Shown: positions 26,034-34,711 of the stretch, piece by piece
How the letters are laid out: each line of letters starts with the position of its first letter
Position numbering within the stretch: the stretch's first letter is position 1
From: Alkalimonas mucilaginosa
GTDB taxonomy: Bacteria > Pseudomonadota > Gammaproteobacteria > Enterobacterales > Alteromonadaceae
DNA: 64,000 nt
Reading direction: 5' to 3'
Assembly: GCF_036327005.1 (NCBI RefSeq)
Contig: NZ_JAUGZK010000001.1
Span: 248,001 to 312,000, forward strand
Program-made: the position numbers and the translations under genes
The notes under the pieces: generated by a model
Databases searched by the model: none
Seen by the model: the letters and a program-made list of their open reading frames with translations, nothing else
Told to the model about the DNA's origin: nothing

Positions 26034-28682
26034 ATGAGCAAAAGTGCATGGTTGTTTGGTGGGCTGATGTTGGGGGTAAGTCTGGCATCGGTTCAAGCTG
26101 AGCCGCTGGCCAGGGATTATCATCCTGAACGATTGATCGTAACCTTTACCTCTGGCTCCGAGCGTGTGCAAACCCAGTCGGCTCAGGCTGAATCAGCCGG
26201 GCCCTTGCAACACTATTTAAAAGATGCCTCACGCTTCTCGCAACTTCCGCGAAAAGCTGTGGTACGTCGTCCGGCAGGAATCAGCTTGCAGCAAGCTAAA
26301 GCAGAACTGCAGGCAATGCCTGGCGTTCGCTCGGTTGAGTTGGATTACAAAGTGCGTAAAACCCAACAGCCGAATGATCCCCGTTATTCCCAACAATGGT
26401 ATTTGCAGGCGCTACCAGGTATTCAGGCCGAGCAGGCCTGGTCAGAAACCACCGGCAATCAGCAGTTGGTAGTGGCGGTGATTGATACGGGGGTTGATTA
26501 CAACCATCCGGATCTGGCCGCTAATATCTGGCACAATCCACTCGAACAAGTTAATGGTCAGGATGATACCGGCAATGGTTACATCGATGATGTGCGTGGT
26601 ATTGATACCGCTAACAAGACATCCGATCCGATGGATGATGATGGTCATGGTACTCTGGTTGCAGGCATTATTGCTGCCGCTGGCAACAACCAGAGAGGCA
26701 TCGCCGGGGTAAACTGGCAGCTGCAAATTTTGCCGTGTAAGTTTCTGGATGATATGGGCGATGGCTTTACCAGCGATGCTATCGAGTGCCTAGATTATAT
26801 TCTTGATTTAAAACTAAATTATGGCGTTCCGATTGTAGCTACAAACAACTCCTGGGGATCTTCTGCTTTTTCTGAAGCCTTGTACCAGGCGGTGCAACAG
26901 CATCATGAGGCTGGCATTTTGTTTGTCGCCAGTGCGGGCAACAGTGCCAGCAGCTTGCCGTTTTACCCGGCAGCCTTTGATTTACCCAATGTGGTTAGTG
27001 TGGCGGCCCATGATGAAGCAGGCCAACTGGCCACTTTCAGTAATTTTGGTCGCGATCATGTAAGTTTGTCTGCTCCTGGTGTTCGAATATTGAGTACCTT
27101 TCTTGATGATCAATATGCCCTATCATCCGGTACCTCAATGGCAGCACCTGTGGTTTCAGGTCTGGCAGCGTTGCTAAAATCTGCTAAGCCTGAGCTGGAT
27201 GCCCAAGCACTGAAACACCATCTGCTGGTGGCTGGCGCCGAAGCTATGGATACGCGAATTGAACATCATACCATGGCCGGTAAGCTGGTCTTGGCAGCAG
27301 ACGGTGCCAACGGTGCTTTTCACTGTTCGACGCAGCAGTTGTTCCGGCGGCTAAAACCGACAACCGATACAGTGTTTCTGGAAGCCGGCAGTTGGTTGGA
27401 TATTCAGTTATTAGGGATGAATTGCCTGGGTTCCGAACCGACTCCTGAGTTGCGGGTGCAACCAAGCGGTGATTTGGTTGTGTTGAATGATGCGGGTCAG
27501 GCACCGGATCGTTTTGCGGGCGATGGCATTCATAGTGGGCGCTGGTGGTTTGATGGTGTGCCAGCTACCTTGCGATTTCCAGATGGGGATGTGCGGGTAG
27601 AGACAGAGCAAGCGAACTTTTGTGCTGAGAACAATATCAGTGAAGTGTCGCTGGAAAGCTGTGAAGCCTTATTGGCATTTTTTTATCAAACAGGGGGACC
27701 CGGCTGGTTTGAGCGCAGTGGCTGGTTACAGCACAGTGCAATATGTAGCTGGTATGGTGTTCGTTGCCAGAGCGGGGATGTGACAGCGCTGGAGCTGGCA
27801 CAGAATAACCTGAGTGGGCAGTTGCAGCTTAATTACAGCGCGCTGCCGGCACTGGCTGTGCTTGATCTGGCTGGTAACAGCCTGACAGGGCCTATCCCTG
27901 CCGGGATAGGAACCGCTAGAGAGTTGCAACAACTTGATCTTAGTCACAATGGCTTTAGTGGCGCTTTGCCAGCAACGCTGGGGCAATTGAGTGCATTGCA
28001 GCAACTGGCCCTGTCGAATAATTTTTTCAGTGGCAGCCTGCCTTCGACACTAAGTCATTTAAATGGTCTTCGTTGGCTGGATCTGTCCAATAACAACTTG
28101 CAAGGCAGTTTGCCGCAAAGCCTGACTCAGCTCAGTCAATTGCAAGGCTTCAGTTACGTTGAAACTCGCTTGTGTGAACCACGCAACAGCGACTACTACC
28201 AGTGGTTGCAAGCGATTAGCTTTCTTGAGGTAAACCAGGATTGCTCTAATCAGGCGCCGGTGGTGTCTGCCGGAGAGAATCGTACCGTCAGTGCAGGTAG
28301 CCAGGTGCAATTGCAAGGCAGTGCCAGTGATGCCGATGGTGAAATTTTACAGTATCGCTGGCTGCAATTAGAGGGAGCTCCGGTGCAGCTAAGTCATGCT
28401 GATAGTCTGCATAGCAGTTTTGTTAGCCCAACTTTGACGCAGACACAAAGCTTGCGTTTTCAGTTAACGGCCAGTGATCTTCGTAGCAGCAGTAGCGATA
28501 CGGTCGTCATTACCGTGCAGGGGCAGGCTACAAGTCCGGAGCCATCAGGATCCTCAGGGGGAGCAGTACTTTGGTTGTTGCCCGTCGTGCTGGTGCTGAT
28601 GATTGGCCGCAACAGGCGTGATCAGGTATACTTCGCCGCCACCAAATTGTGTTCATATTTTCAGGATAAGGAACTGCAGTAA
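26034..28682 (+). CDS. S8 subtilase with plant-type LRRs, PKD-like domain and GlyGly-CTERM-like tail
   Basis: An 882-residue secreted protease. It has a signal peptide (about 1-22), an I9-like propeptide (about 30-110) and a catalytic domain with Asp151 (VIDTG), His205 (DGHGTLVAG), Asn303 (SAGN) and Ser368 (SGTSMAAP). An anchor-like beta domain follows (RFAGDGIHSG). Next is an LRRNT-like segment (ALLAFFYQTGGPGWF...CSWYGVRC), then about five 24-residue LRRs of the LDLSxNxLxGxLP kind. A PKD/REJ-like domain (APVVSAGENRTV...) and a C-terminal SGGAVLWLLPVVLVLMIGRNRR complete it. That tail has the Gly-Gly, hydrophobic helix and Arg cluster of rhombosortase substrates, but runs on about 20 residues. 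ATG 26034 has AGAGG 6 bases upstream, so the earlier in-frame TTG is not used. Stop and next start overlap (TAATG). Confidence 0.9.
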   Translation: MSKSAWLFGGLMLGVSLASVQAEPLARDYHPERLIVTFTSGSERVQTQSAQAESAGPLQHYLKDASRFSQLPRKAVVRRPAGISLQQAKAELQAMPGVRSVELDYKVRKTQQPNDPRYSQQWYLQALPGIQAEQAWSETTGNQQLVVAVIDTGVDYNHPDLAANIWHNPLEQVNGQDDTGNGYIDDVRGIDTANKTSDPMDDDGHGTLVAGIIAAAGNNQRGIAGVNWQLQILPCKFLDDMGDGFTSDAIECLDYILDLKLNYGVPIVATNNSWGSSAFSEALYQAVQQHHEAGILFVASAGNSASSLPFYPAAFDLPNVVSVAAHDEAGQLATFSNFGRDHVSLSAPGVRILSTFLDDQYALSSGTSMAAPVVSGLAALLKSAKPELDAQALKHHLLVAGAEAMDTRIEHHTMAGKLVLAADGANGAFHCSTQQLFRRLKPTTDTVFLEAGSWLDIQLLGMNCLGSEPTPELRVQPSGDLVVLNDAGQAPDRFAGDGIHSGRWWFDGVPATLRFPDGDVRVETEQANFCAENNISEVSLESCEALLAFFYQTGGPGWFERSGWLQHSAICSWYGVRCQSGDVTALELAQNNLSGQLQLNYSALPALAVLDLAGNSLTGPIPAGIGTARELQQLDLSHNGFSGALPATLGQLSALQQLALSNNFFSGSLPSTLSHLNGLRWLDLSNNNLQGSLPQSLTQLSQLQGFSYVETRLCEPRNSDYYQWLQAISFLEVNQDCSNQAPVVSAGENRTVSAGSQVQLQGSASDADGEILQYRWLQLEGAPVQLSHADSLHSSFVSPTLTQTQSLRFQLTASDLRSSSSDTVVITVQGQATSPEPSGSSGGAVLWLLPVVLVLMIGRNRRDQVYFAATKLCSYFQDKELQ

Positions 28683-30373
28683 TGACGCCCAAGAAGCAAG
28701 GTCCGCTCTATATTCCCTACGCTGGTCCGGCTCTGCTGGAAACTCCGATGTTGAATAAAGGCAGTGCCTTTAGCAAAGAAGAGCGGGAAGCGTTTAACCT
28801 AACCGGCTTATTGCCACCGCGTTATGAAAGTATAGAAGAGCAGGTAAAGCGGGCGTACATGCAGTACTCCAGTTTTGAAAGTGCCATTAACAAGCACATT
28901 TATTTGCGGGCGATTCAGGATAAAAACGAAACTTTGTTTTTCCGGTTGGTGCAGGAACATTTGCCTGAAATGCTGCCCATCATTTATACACCGACGGTGG
29001 GCGATGCCTGTGAAAAGTTCTCCGATATTTACCGCAGCAAGCGTGGACTCTTTGTCTCGTATGAAGAGCGCGATCAACTGGATGCTATTTTGCGTAACGC
29101 CACCAAGTCCAAGGTAAAAGTCATCGTAGTGACGGATGGTGAGCGGGTGCTTGGCCTGGGTGACCAGGGGATTGGTGGTATGGGGATCTCCATCGGTAAG
29201 TTGTCACTGTATACTGCGTGTGGTGGCATAAGCCCTGCTTATACATTGCCGGTAGCGTTGGATGTGGGTACCAACAATGAAAAATTACTCAAGGATCCTA
29301 TGTACATGGGGGCGCGGCATAAACGCATCGATCAGGCCGAGTACGATGCCTTTGTCGAGAAGTTTATGCAGGCGGTGTATAAACGTTGGCCGGATGCGAT
29401 GGTGCAGTTTGAAGACTTTGCCCAGCCAAATGCCATGCCGATCTTGCAGCGTTATCGGGAGCGTTACTGCTGCTTTAACGACGATATTCAGGGCACGGCT
29501 GCTGTGACTGTAGGCTCTTTACTGGCTGCCAGCCGGGCAAAAGGGCAGAAATTGTCTGAGCAAAAAGTGGTCTTTGTTGGTGCTGGCTCCGCTGGTTGTG
29601 GCATTGCAGAACAGGTGATCAGTCAGATGATGGCCGAAGGGTTAAGCGATGATGAAGCCCGCAGTCGTATTTTTATGGTCGATCGTTTTGGGCTTCTTGC
29701 CGAGGGGATGGGCGATTTGCGGGATTTCCAGCAAAAGCTGGTTCAGTCCAAAGCTGCCTTAGCCGGGTGGAGCTACAGCGGTGATTATCCGTCGTTGCTG
29801 GATGTCATGCACTGCGCAGAACCTACCGTGCTGATTGGTGTCTCTGGCCAACCAGGCCTGTTCAGTGAGCAGGTGGTTCGGGCCATGCATAAAGGCTGTA
29901 AAACCCCAATTATTTTCCCGCTAAGCAATCCATCAAGGCAAGTAGAAGCAACACCAGAGCAAGTGATTAGCTGGACGGAAGGGGATGTGATTATTGCCAC
30001 CGGCAGTCCTTTCAAACCGGTACAGTATCAAGGCAGAAGTTACCCTGTAGCGCAGTGCAACAACAGCTATATTTTCCCGGGTATTGGCCTGGGAGTCATA
30101 GCCGTGAAAGCCAAACGCATTAGCGATGAAATGCTGATGGCCGCCAGTGAAACCTTGGCTGCAGCTTCGCCTTTGGCCAATACCGGTGAAGGGGAGTTGT
30201 TGCCATCACTAACCGCTCTGGCTGAGCTCAGTAAACGCATTGCTTTTGCGGTAGGTAAAGTTGCACAGCAACAGGGATTAGCGCTTGAAATTAGTGATAA
30301 TCAGTTGCAGGATAATATCGAAGCGAATTTCTGGCGGCCGGAGTATCGCCAGTACAAACGGGTTAGTTTTTAA
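28682..30373 (+). CDS. maeA: NAD-dependent malic enzyme
   Basis: A 563-residue oxidative decarboxylase of malate to pyruvate and CO2; the length is close to E. coli MaeA (565). Visible motifs are the malic signature IYTPTVGDACEKFS, substrate and metal region VTDGERVLGLGDQGIGGMG, FEDFAQPNAMPIL and FNDDIQGTAAVT. The nucleotide-binding VFVGAGSAGCGIAEQVI and the C-terminal FPLSNPSRQVEATPEQ complete the fold. Its ATG overlaps the subtilase stop by one base, with AAGGAA upstream. A metabolic gene translationally linked to a secreted protease is unusual. Confidence 0.95.
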   Translation: MTPKKQGPLYIPYAGPALLETPMLNKGSAFSKEEREAFNLTGLLPPRYESIEEQVKRAYMQYSSFESAINKHIYLRAIQDKNETLFFRLVQEHLPEMLPIIYTPTVGDACEKFSDIYRSKRGLFVSYEERDQLDAILRNATKSKVKVIVVTDGERVLGLGDQGIGGMGISIGKLSLYTACGGISPAYTLPVALDVGTNNEKLLKDPMYMGARHKRIDQAEYDAFVEKFMQAVYKRWPDAMVQFEDFAQPNAMPILQRYRERYCCFNDDIQGTAAVTVGSLLAASRAKGQKLSEQKVVFVGAGSAGCGIAEQVISQMMAEGLSDDEARSRIFMVDRFGLLAEGMGDLRDFQQKLVQSKAALAGWSYSGDYPSLLDVMHCAEPTVLIGVSGQPGLFSEQVVRAMHKGCKTPIIFPLSNPSRQVEATPEQVISWTEGDVIIATGSPFKPVQYQGRSYPVAQCNNSYIFPGIGLGVIAVKAKRISDEMLMAASETLAAASPLANTGEGELLPSLTALAELSKRIAFAVGKVAQQQGLALEISDNQLQDNIEANFWRPEYRQYKRVSF

Positions 30374-30374
30374 C

Positions 30375-31586
30375 GTGAATCCATTAACAGCAAAACGCAT
30401 CGCAGCAACCGGATCAGCCGCTCTAAAGCTGCTGATGCCTGGGCTGTGTTTTGTTGTTTCCTCGCTGGCAGCAGCCCCTGTATCAGAGGTTGCTGAACAG
30501 TTTGACCGCCATTTTGAGCAACAACTGGTTGAACACCATATCCCTGGTGGTGTCTATGCGGTGATTGAAGGCAATCAGATTGTGCGGGTACGTGGTGTTG
30601 GCGTGCGCGCCCGGGGAGGGGATGAACCGGTCGATCCTTATACAGTGTTTCGTATTGCCTCAGTCTCTAAAACCTTTGCCGCCGGTTTAGCTGCAGTGCT
30701 GGCGGAGCAGGGGTATTTTAGCTGGAATGATCCTGTAGTGAATTATGTGCCGGATTTCTCGTTTCGCTCGGCTCGTTACAATAAAGCCCTGCAGGTAGAG
30801 CATCTGCTGGCACAAACCACAGGGGTTATACCTAACGCTTACGATAATATGATCGAAGCCAATGTGCTACCGGACCGAATTCTGCCTCACTTCAGACAGC
30901 TGGACCCGATGTGTACCCCTGGCGAGTGCTATGGCTACCAGAATGTGTTGTTCAGCCTGATCGAGCCCATAGTGCAGCAGACTACGCAAAAAGATTATGC
31001 CACCCTGATGCAGGAGCTGATTTTTGATCCGTTGCAGATGGCTACCGCCTCTGTTGGCATGGAGCCTTTTATGAACAGTGCCAACAAAGCCATGCCCCAT
31101 GTGCGGGCGCGGGGGGGCTGGTATCAAAGTACCGTGGTGCCGAGTTACTATCGCTTTGCTCCCGCTGCTGGCGTAAACGCCAGTGCGATGGATTTGAGTC
31201 ATTGGGTGATGGCGCAGTTGGGTCATTATCCCGAGGTAATGCCTGAGCACTTGCTGGCAACCATTACCGACAAACGGGTACGCACGGTCAGGGACTTACG
31301 TCGTGGGCATTGGCGGCAGTTTATCCGCGATGCACACTATGCACTGGGTTGGCGGGTCTACCAGTTTGGTGATGAAGAGCTGGTGTATCATGGTGGCTGG
31401 GTACGTGGCTTTCGAGCCGATGTGGCTTATTCACGTGATCGCCAGGTTGGCCTGGTGATCTTGCTGAATGCTGAAAGCAATATTGTCAGTGAGCTAAGCA
31501 CCTATTTTTGGTCAAAGGTGTTTGACGCCATTCATATAGCTGAAGCTGAGCAGTTCAGCGAACTACACAGCACCGAAGACGATTAA
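30375..31586 (+). CDS. Serine hydrolase, class C beta-lactamase/esterase-like
   Basis: A 403-residue exported hydrolase of the beta-lactamase-related family (AmpC, esterase EstB and DD-peptidase types). It has the Ser-x-x-Lys nucleophile motif S96-V-S-K99 (RIASVSKTFAAG), a Tyr-x-Asn-type motif in YGYQNVLFS, and HGGW replacing KTG. The start chosen is GTG 30375, two bases after the malic enzyme stop, because it yields a signal peptide (cleavage near SSLAAAP). An ATG further upstream would overlap maeA by 89 bases. No strong Shine-Dalgarno is visible. Substrate unknown. Confidence 0.85.
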   Translation: MNPLTAKRIAATGSAALKLLMPGLCFVVSSLAAAPVSEVAEQFDRHFEQQLVEHHIPGGVYAVIEGNQIVRVRGVGVRARGGDEPVDPYTVFRIASVSKTFAAGLAAVLAEQGYFSWNDPVVNYVPDFSFRSARYNKALQVEHLLAQTTGVIPNAYDNMIEANVLPDRILPHFRQLDPMCTPGECYGYQNVLFSLIEPIVQQTTQKDYATLMQELIFDPLQMATASVGMEPFMNSANKAMPHVRARGGWYQSTVVPSYYRFAPAAGVNASAMDLSHWVMAQLGHYPEVMPEHLLATITDKRVRTVRDLRRGHWRQFIRDAHYALGWRVYQFGDEELVYHGGWVRGFRADVAYSRDRQVGLVILLNAESNIVSELSTYFWSKVFDAIHIAEAEQFSELHSTEDD

Positions 31587-31592
31587 ATTCAG

Positions 31593-32009
31593 CTAGCCGC
31601 TAAAAATAGCCCCTAAGATTAACGCCGGCAGGATGGCTGCAGTCAGCATACCGCGCAGTTGTCGATACCAGGCTGGCATGGTAGCCGGCGGGCTCTGGTA
31701 TTCACGTAACCAAACCCAGCCAAAACCTGCCGCCAGTACAATCAGTGCTGGCTGGTACGGCGATATCAGTGCCAACCAGCCAAGCAAAGCGGGTACTACA
31801 CTGAAGACGTAACTGCGCCAGGCTTGTGTTTGCTCTGGCAATTGCATGGCCATGCCCCAATGCACAGCTCCCAAAAAGCTTAAGATAACGGCTCCATACC
31901 CAATCAGCGCGACCAGCGCTAACTGGCTTTGTGGCCATAACAGCACGGCAATCAAACTTAGATAAAATGGTACAATGCCGGCAAATCCAAGGATGCGGGG
32001 GTAGGTCAC
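31593..32009 (-). CDS. DUF3429 family membrane protein
   Basis: A 138-residue protein with about five short TM segments and the family-typical LGFAGIVPFYLSL near the start and LSFLGAVHWGMAM at about 45-57. DUF3429 proteins are small inner-membrane proteins of unknown function. It converges on the serine hydrolase gene with a 6-base gap. Confidence 0.85.
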   Translation of the reverse strand: MTYPRILGFAGIVPFYLSLIAVLLWPQSQLALVALIGYGAVILSFLGAVHWGMAMQLPEQTQAWRSYVFSVVPALLGWLALISPYQPALIVLAAGFGWVWLREYQSPPATMPAWYRQLRGMLTAAILPALILGAIFSG

Positions 32010-32059
32010 TGCGTGCTCCTGTCTAAACGATTCATGGTTCCATACGGTCCTGAGTGAGA

Positions 32060-32902
32060 TCAGGATCCATACTGGTAGCTATCAATATAGAAATCGGCCT
32101 GCAGCTGCGTCAAGCTTTGGCAAAGCAGTTGTTTCTGTTGCTGCGGCAGTTTCCAGCCCAGTGGGGTCATCTCCAGCAAACTGAGATAAGCCTCCGCACC
32201 CAGTTGCTCCAGCATGAAATGGCAATGCTGCCGCCTTTGGTGCGAAAAGCCGGGTAACAGCTGAATGGCATCGCTGTGCAGTCGAACTTCAGAATAAATA
32301 GCTTGCTTGAACTGCAGCAAATGCTTAGGGGCAGCGGTGACCAGCAGCAGATAGCCACCAGGGCGCAGGCAACGTTTTACCTCGGCCAGTTCAAAAGGGG
32401 CGCACAGTACCAGCATGGCATCAAACTGCTGATCGCGATAAGGCAAGACTTTGGCACTGGCCACGCAAAAGGCGATATCCGGGTAGCGTTTTGCGGCCAG
32501 TTGAATGGCGCTTTTGGAGATGTCCATGCCAGCAAACTCGGTGTCTGGCAGAGCTGCCTGCAACTGACCACTGTAATACCCCTCTCCACAGCCGGAGTCG
32601 AGCAGGCGGATAGGCGCTAAATGCTGTAGCTGCTCCGACAGCGCAGCGACCAGGGGGTGATAAGCACCGGACTCTAAAAACTGTCGCCGCTGCTGCAACA
32701 TGGCTTTGCTATCGCCCGGTTGCTTGGAGTTTTTGTGCTGCACCGGCAACAGATGCAGGTAGCCTTCTTTGGCCACATCAAAGTGATGCCGGTTCACACA
32801 ACGATAGGAACTTTGCTTTGGCTCACTTGGTTCAGGGATAAGCGGCTCTTTGCAAAGTGGGCAGCGGTACAAGGAACTTACGTCAGGCTGAGTGCTGGTC
32901 AT
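32060..32902 (-). CDS. rlmA: 23S rRNA (guanine745-N1)-methyltransferase RlmA
   Basis: A 280-residue SAM-dependent methyltransferase. The N-terminal zinc-binding segment YRCPLCKEPL...YRCVNRHHFDVAKEGYLHLLP is specific to RlmA. The SAM motif I is LLDSGCGEGYYSGQL (about 95-108). It methylates G745 of 23S rRNA in E. coli. ATG 32902 is chosen over an upstream in-frame TTG (32914). It diverges from the small DNA-mimic gene. Confidence 0.92.
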   Translation of the reverse strand: MTSTQPDVSSLYRCPLCKEPLIPEPSEPKQSSYRCVNRHHFDVAKEGYLHLLPVQHKNSKQPGDSKAMLQQRRQFLESGAYHPLVAALSEQLQHLAPIRLLDSGCGEGYYSGQLQAALPDTEFAGMDISKSAIQLAAKRYPDIAFCVASAKVLPYRDQQFDAMLVLCAPFELAEVKRCLRPGGYLLLVTAAPKHLLQFKQAIYSEVRLHSDAIQLLPGFSHQRRQHCHFMLEQLGAEAYLSLLEMTPLGWKLPQQQKQLLCQSLTQLQADFYIDSYQYGS

Positions 32903-33002
32903 CGGGTTTTTCAAAGCAACAACAATATGTCTATAGTATCAGGCTGTGCCTTGCCGGGAAACTTGCTATCATAGCGATAGAGCAATTCTTTGGAAAATCA
33001 TT

Positions 33003-33329
33003 ATGTCAGATAACTTGCAGTGGTCGCTGGATGAGCTGTGCGATCATGCCTTTGATATCTTTGAAGCGCTGGCTTCAGACAACCTGAGTCCAGCCGATTA
33101 CACCGACTACCAGCAACAGCATCTGAGCCGGGGTTTTGTCGATTTAAAAACACCGGATGACAGCTGGGAAGATTTGTACCCGGTGGCGCTTGCTGATGGG
33201 GATTATGTCGAAGCCTGGATTGGTTTATCGGGTGAGGAGGGGCAGGCCGATAAAGTACTGGCCCGCTTGCTGCTGAATAAAGACAAAGACGAGTCCGAGT
33301 GTTTCGCCCAGTGGCGCGGTCAGAGCTAA
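33003..33329 (+). CDS. yciU: Acidic dsDNA-mimic family protein (HI1450/YciU type)
   Basis: A 108-residue, strongly acidic protein (many Asp/Glu) matching the E. coli YciU / H. influenzae HI1450 pattern: AFDIFEALASDNLSPAD, a central SWEDLYPVALADGDYVEAWIGL and the ending LARLLLNKDKDESECFAQW. HI1450 adopts a fold whose surface charge mimics double-stranded DNA and is thought to bind HU-like proteins; that role is family knowledge only. ATG 33003 is chosen because the family homology starts there. Confidence 0.87.
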   Translation: MSDNLQWSLDELCDHAFDIFEALASDNLSPADYTDYQQQHLSRGFVDLKTPDDSWEDLYPVALADGDYVEAWIGLSGEEGQADKVLARLLLNKDKDESECFAQWRGQS

Positions 33330-33420
33330 TTCTCTCGTCAATCGCTGCTACGACCAAGGTCGACTGGCAACAGGGCGCTGGCTTTGTCACTCTATTCGAA
33401 TACTTGCCCTGGAGAACGCT

Positions 33421-33966
33421 ATGCTGATAGACCGTGACCAAAGTCTGGTGCTGCTGATTGATATTCAACAGCGACTGGCACCGGCCATTGCCGATAACCG
33501 AGAGGTGGAAAATGCAGCGGCCTGGGTGCTGCAAGTTGCCCTTCAGCTGGATGTGCCGATTTTGGCTACCGAGCAATACCCGGCCGGTTTAGGCCATACG
33601 GTCCCGGTATTGGCGGAGCTGCTGCCCGATGATGCGGTGCTGGAGAAAATGCATTTTAGTGCCTACAAAGAAACGGCCATACGGCAAAGGATCACTGAAT
33701 TAGAGCGTAAGCAGATCATTGTGCTGGGTACTGAAACCCATGTCTGTGTGCTGCAAAGCGTGCTGGATATGTTGGCGGCAGGCTTTCAGCTGTATGTGGT
33801 AGACGATGCGGTAGGCTCGCGCGAACCCTTGCATAAACAACAAGGATTGCAGCGGATGCAACAAGCTGGCGCTGTCATTATTAACCGCGAAATGCTGGCC
33901 TTTGAATGGCTGGAATGTGCCGGTACCGAAACCTTTAAGCGCATTCATCAGGGCTGGATCCGTTAA
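33421..33966 (+). CDS. Isochorismatase-family cysteine hydrolase
   Basis: A 181-residue YcaC-like hydrolase. The catalytic Asp is Asp14 (LLIDIQ), a Lys lies in the MHFSAYK region, and the nucleophile Cys109 is in GTETHVCVLQSVLDM, the signature of isochorismatase-like hydrolases. These enzymes act on diverse amides and small molecules. A 91-base gap separates it from the DNA-mimic gene, and no biosynthetic neighbours point to a substrate. Confidence 0.88.
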   Translation: MLIDRDQSLVLLIDIQQRLAPAIADNREVENAAAWVLQVALQLDVPILATEQYPAGLGHTVPVLAELLPDDAVLEKMHFSAYKETAIRQRITELERKQIIVLGTETHVCVLQSVLDMLAAGFQLYVVDDAVGSREPLHKQQGLQRMQQAGAVIINREMLAFEWLECAGTETFKRIHQGWIR

Positions 33967-33973
33967 AAAAATT

Positions 33974-34004
33974 TAACCCCCTCTGGACTCCTCAGTCGTC
34001 TAAG
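33974..34004 (+). promoter_or_regulatory. Candidate ECF-sigma promoter upstream of tonB-sigma-anti-sigma
   Basis: TTAACCC-like -35 (TAACCC at 33974-33979), 17 bases, then CGTCTAAG (33997-34004), a typical ECF-type -10 (CGTC). It precedes an operon that encodes an ECF sigma factor, so autoregulation is plausible. The -35 match is only moderate. Confidence 0.4.
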
Positions 34005-34026
34005 TATTAACACCACCCTGAGGAGT
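33987..34026 (+). promoter_or_regulatory. Inverted repeat covering the tonB ribosome-binding site
   Basis: Perfect 9-base arms ACTCCTCAG (33987-33995) and CTGAGGAGT (34018-34026), 22 bases apart. The right arm contains the Shine-Dalgarno AGGAG of the gene at 34032. In RNA the left arm would hide the ribosome site. If transcription begins at the ECF-like promoter, the left arm is not transcribed and the repeat would instead act as DNA. Confidence 0.5.
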
Positions 34027-34031
34027 TTATT

Positions 34032-34676
34032 ATGACGAGCTGCACGTATTCAGAACATCCGGTTGTAAGCAATGTATCCCGTTTTACCATCTGTTGCATG
34101 AGTGCGATTAGTGTGACTTTTGGTCTTTTTTTACTGATGCACAATCTCATCAAAGCGCCGATCGGTGAGCGGCCTGAGCCGGCACCAAGTATCCCTGTAG
34201 CTATGTTTAAAACGCCGGAAGAGCAGCCAACGGTGCTACGGCAACCCTTGCCGGAACGGCCAGAAATGACCCAACCCGAGACAATGACCTTTACCACTGA
34301 GCCAACAGAGCAGTTGGTGGATCTGACCTCACGTTTTACGCCAGGTCTTGAGCGATTCAAAGTGGATCCGCCAAGCCGGGATGGGGTGGGTATGAGAGAT
34401 GGCAGTGCCAATCCTCTGGTTCGGGTAGAGCCCAGATACCCAGTGGAGGCTGCACGCCAGGGCATCAGTGGCTGGGTGCAGTTGCGTTTTTCCGTGGATG
34501 AAACCGGCAATGTGCAGGATGTGGAAGTGTTGGCGGCAGAGCCGGCGAATGTATTTAACCGGGAAGCTATCCGAGCCTTACGGCGGTGGAGGTATCAACC
34601 AAAAATCATTGCTGGCAAAGCGGTTAAGCAAACTAACCTGCAAGTGCAGCTCGATTTTAATTTACAGGCAGACTAA
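34032..34676 (+). CDS. TonB-family energy transducer
   Basis: A 214-residue TonB protein: N-terminal TM helix (about 18-40), a Pro/Glu-rich periplasmic linker (about 45-120) and a C-terminal TonB domain (about 130-212) with VRVEPRYPVEAARQG, WVQLRFSVDETG and REAIRALRRWRYQP. It would pass proton-motive energy from ExbB/ExbD to outer-membrane receptors. The C-terminal domain closely resembles that of the second TonB at 61106. AGGAG lies 6 bases upstream of the ATG. It has no ExbB/ExbD of its own and heads an operon with a sigma factor and a membrane protein. Confidence 0.9.
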   Translation: MTSCTYSEHPVVSNVSRFTICCMSAISVTFGLFLLMHNLIKAPIGERPEPAPSIPVAMFKTPEEQPTVLRQPLPERPEMTQPETMTFTTEPTEQLVDLTSRFTPGLERFKVDPPSRDGVGMRDGSANPLVRVEPRYPVEAARQGISGWVQLRFSVDETGNVQDVEVLAAEPANVFNREAIRALRRWRYQPKIIAGKAVKQTNLQVQLDFNLQAD

Positions 34677-34711
34677 GCTGTAGTTAGCAGACTGGTAAGA
34701 GGAGTGTGCCT

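Noticed and set aside
30285..30374. Upstream ATG start for the serine hydrolase
   Set aside because: It would overlap maeA by 89 bases and place the signal peptide internally; GTG 30375 fits better.
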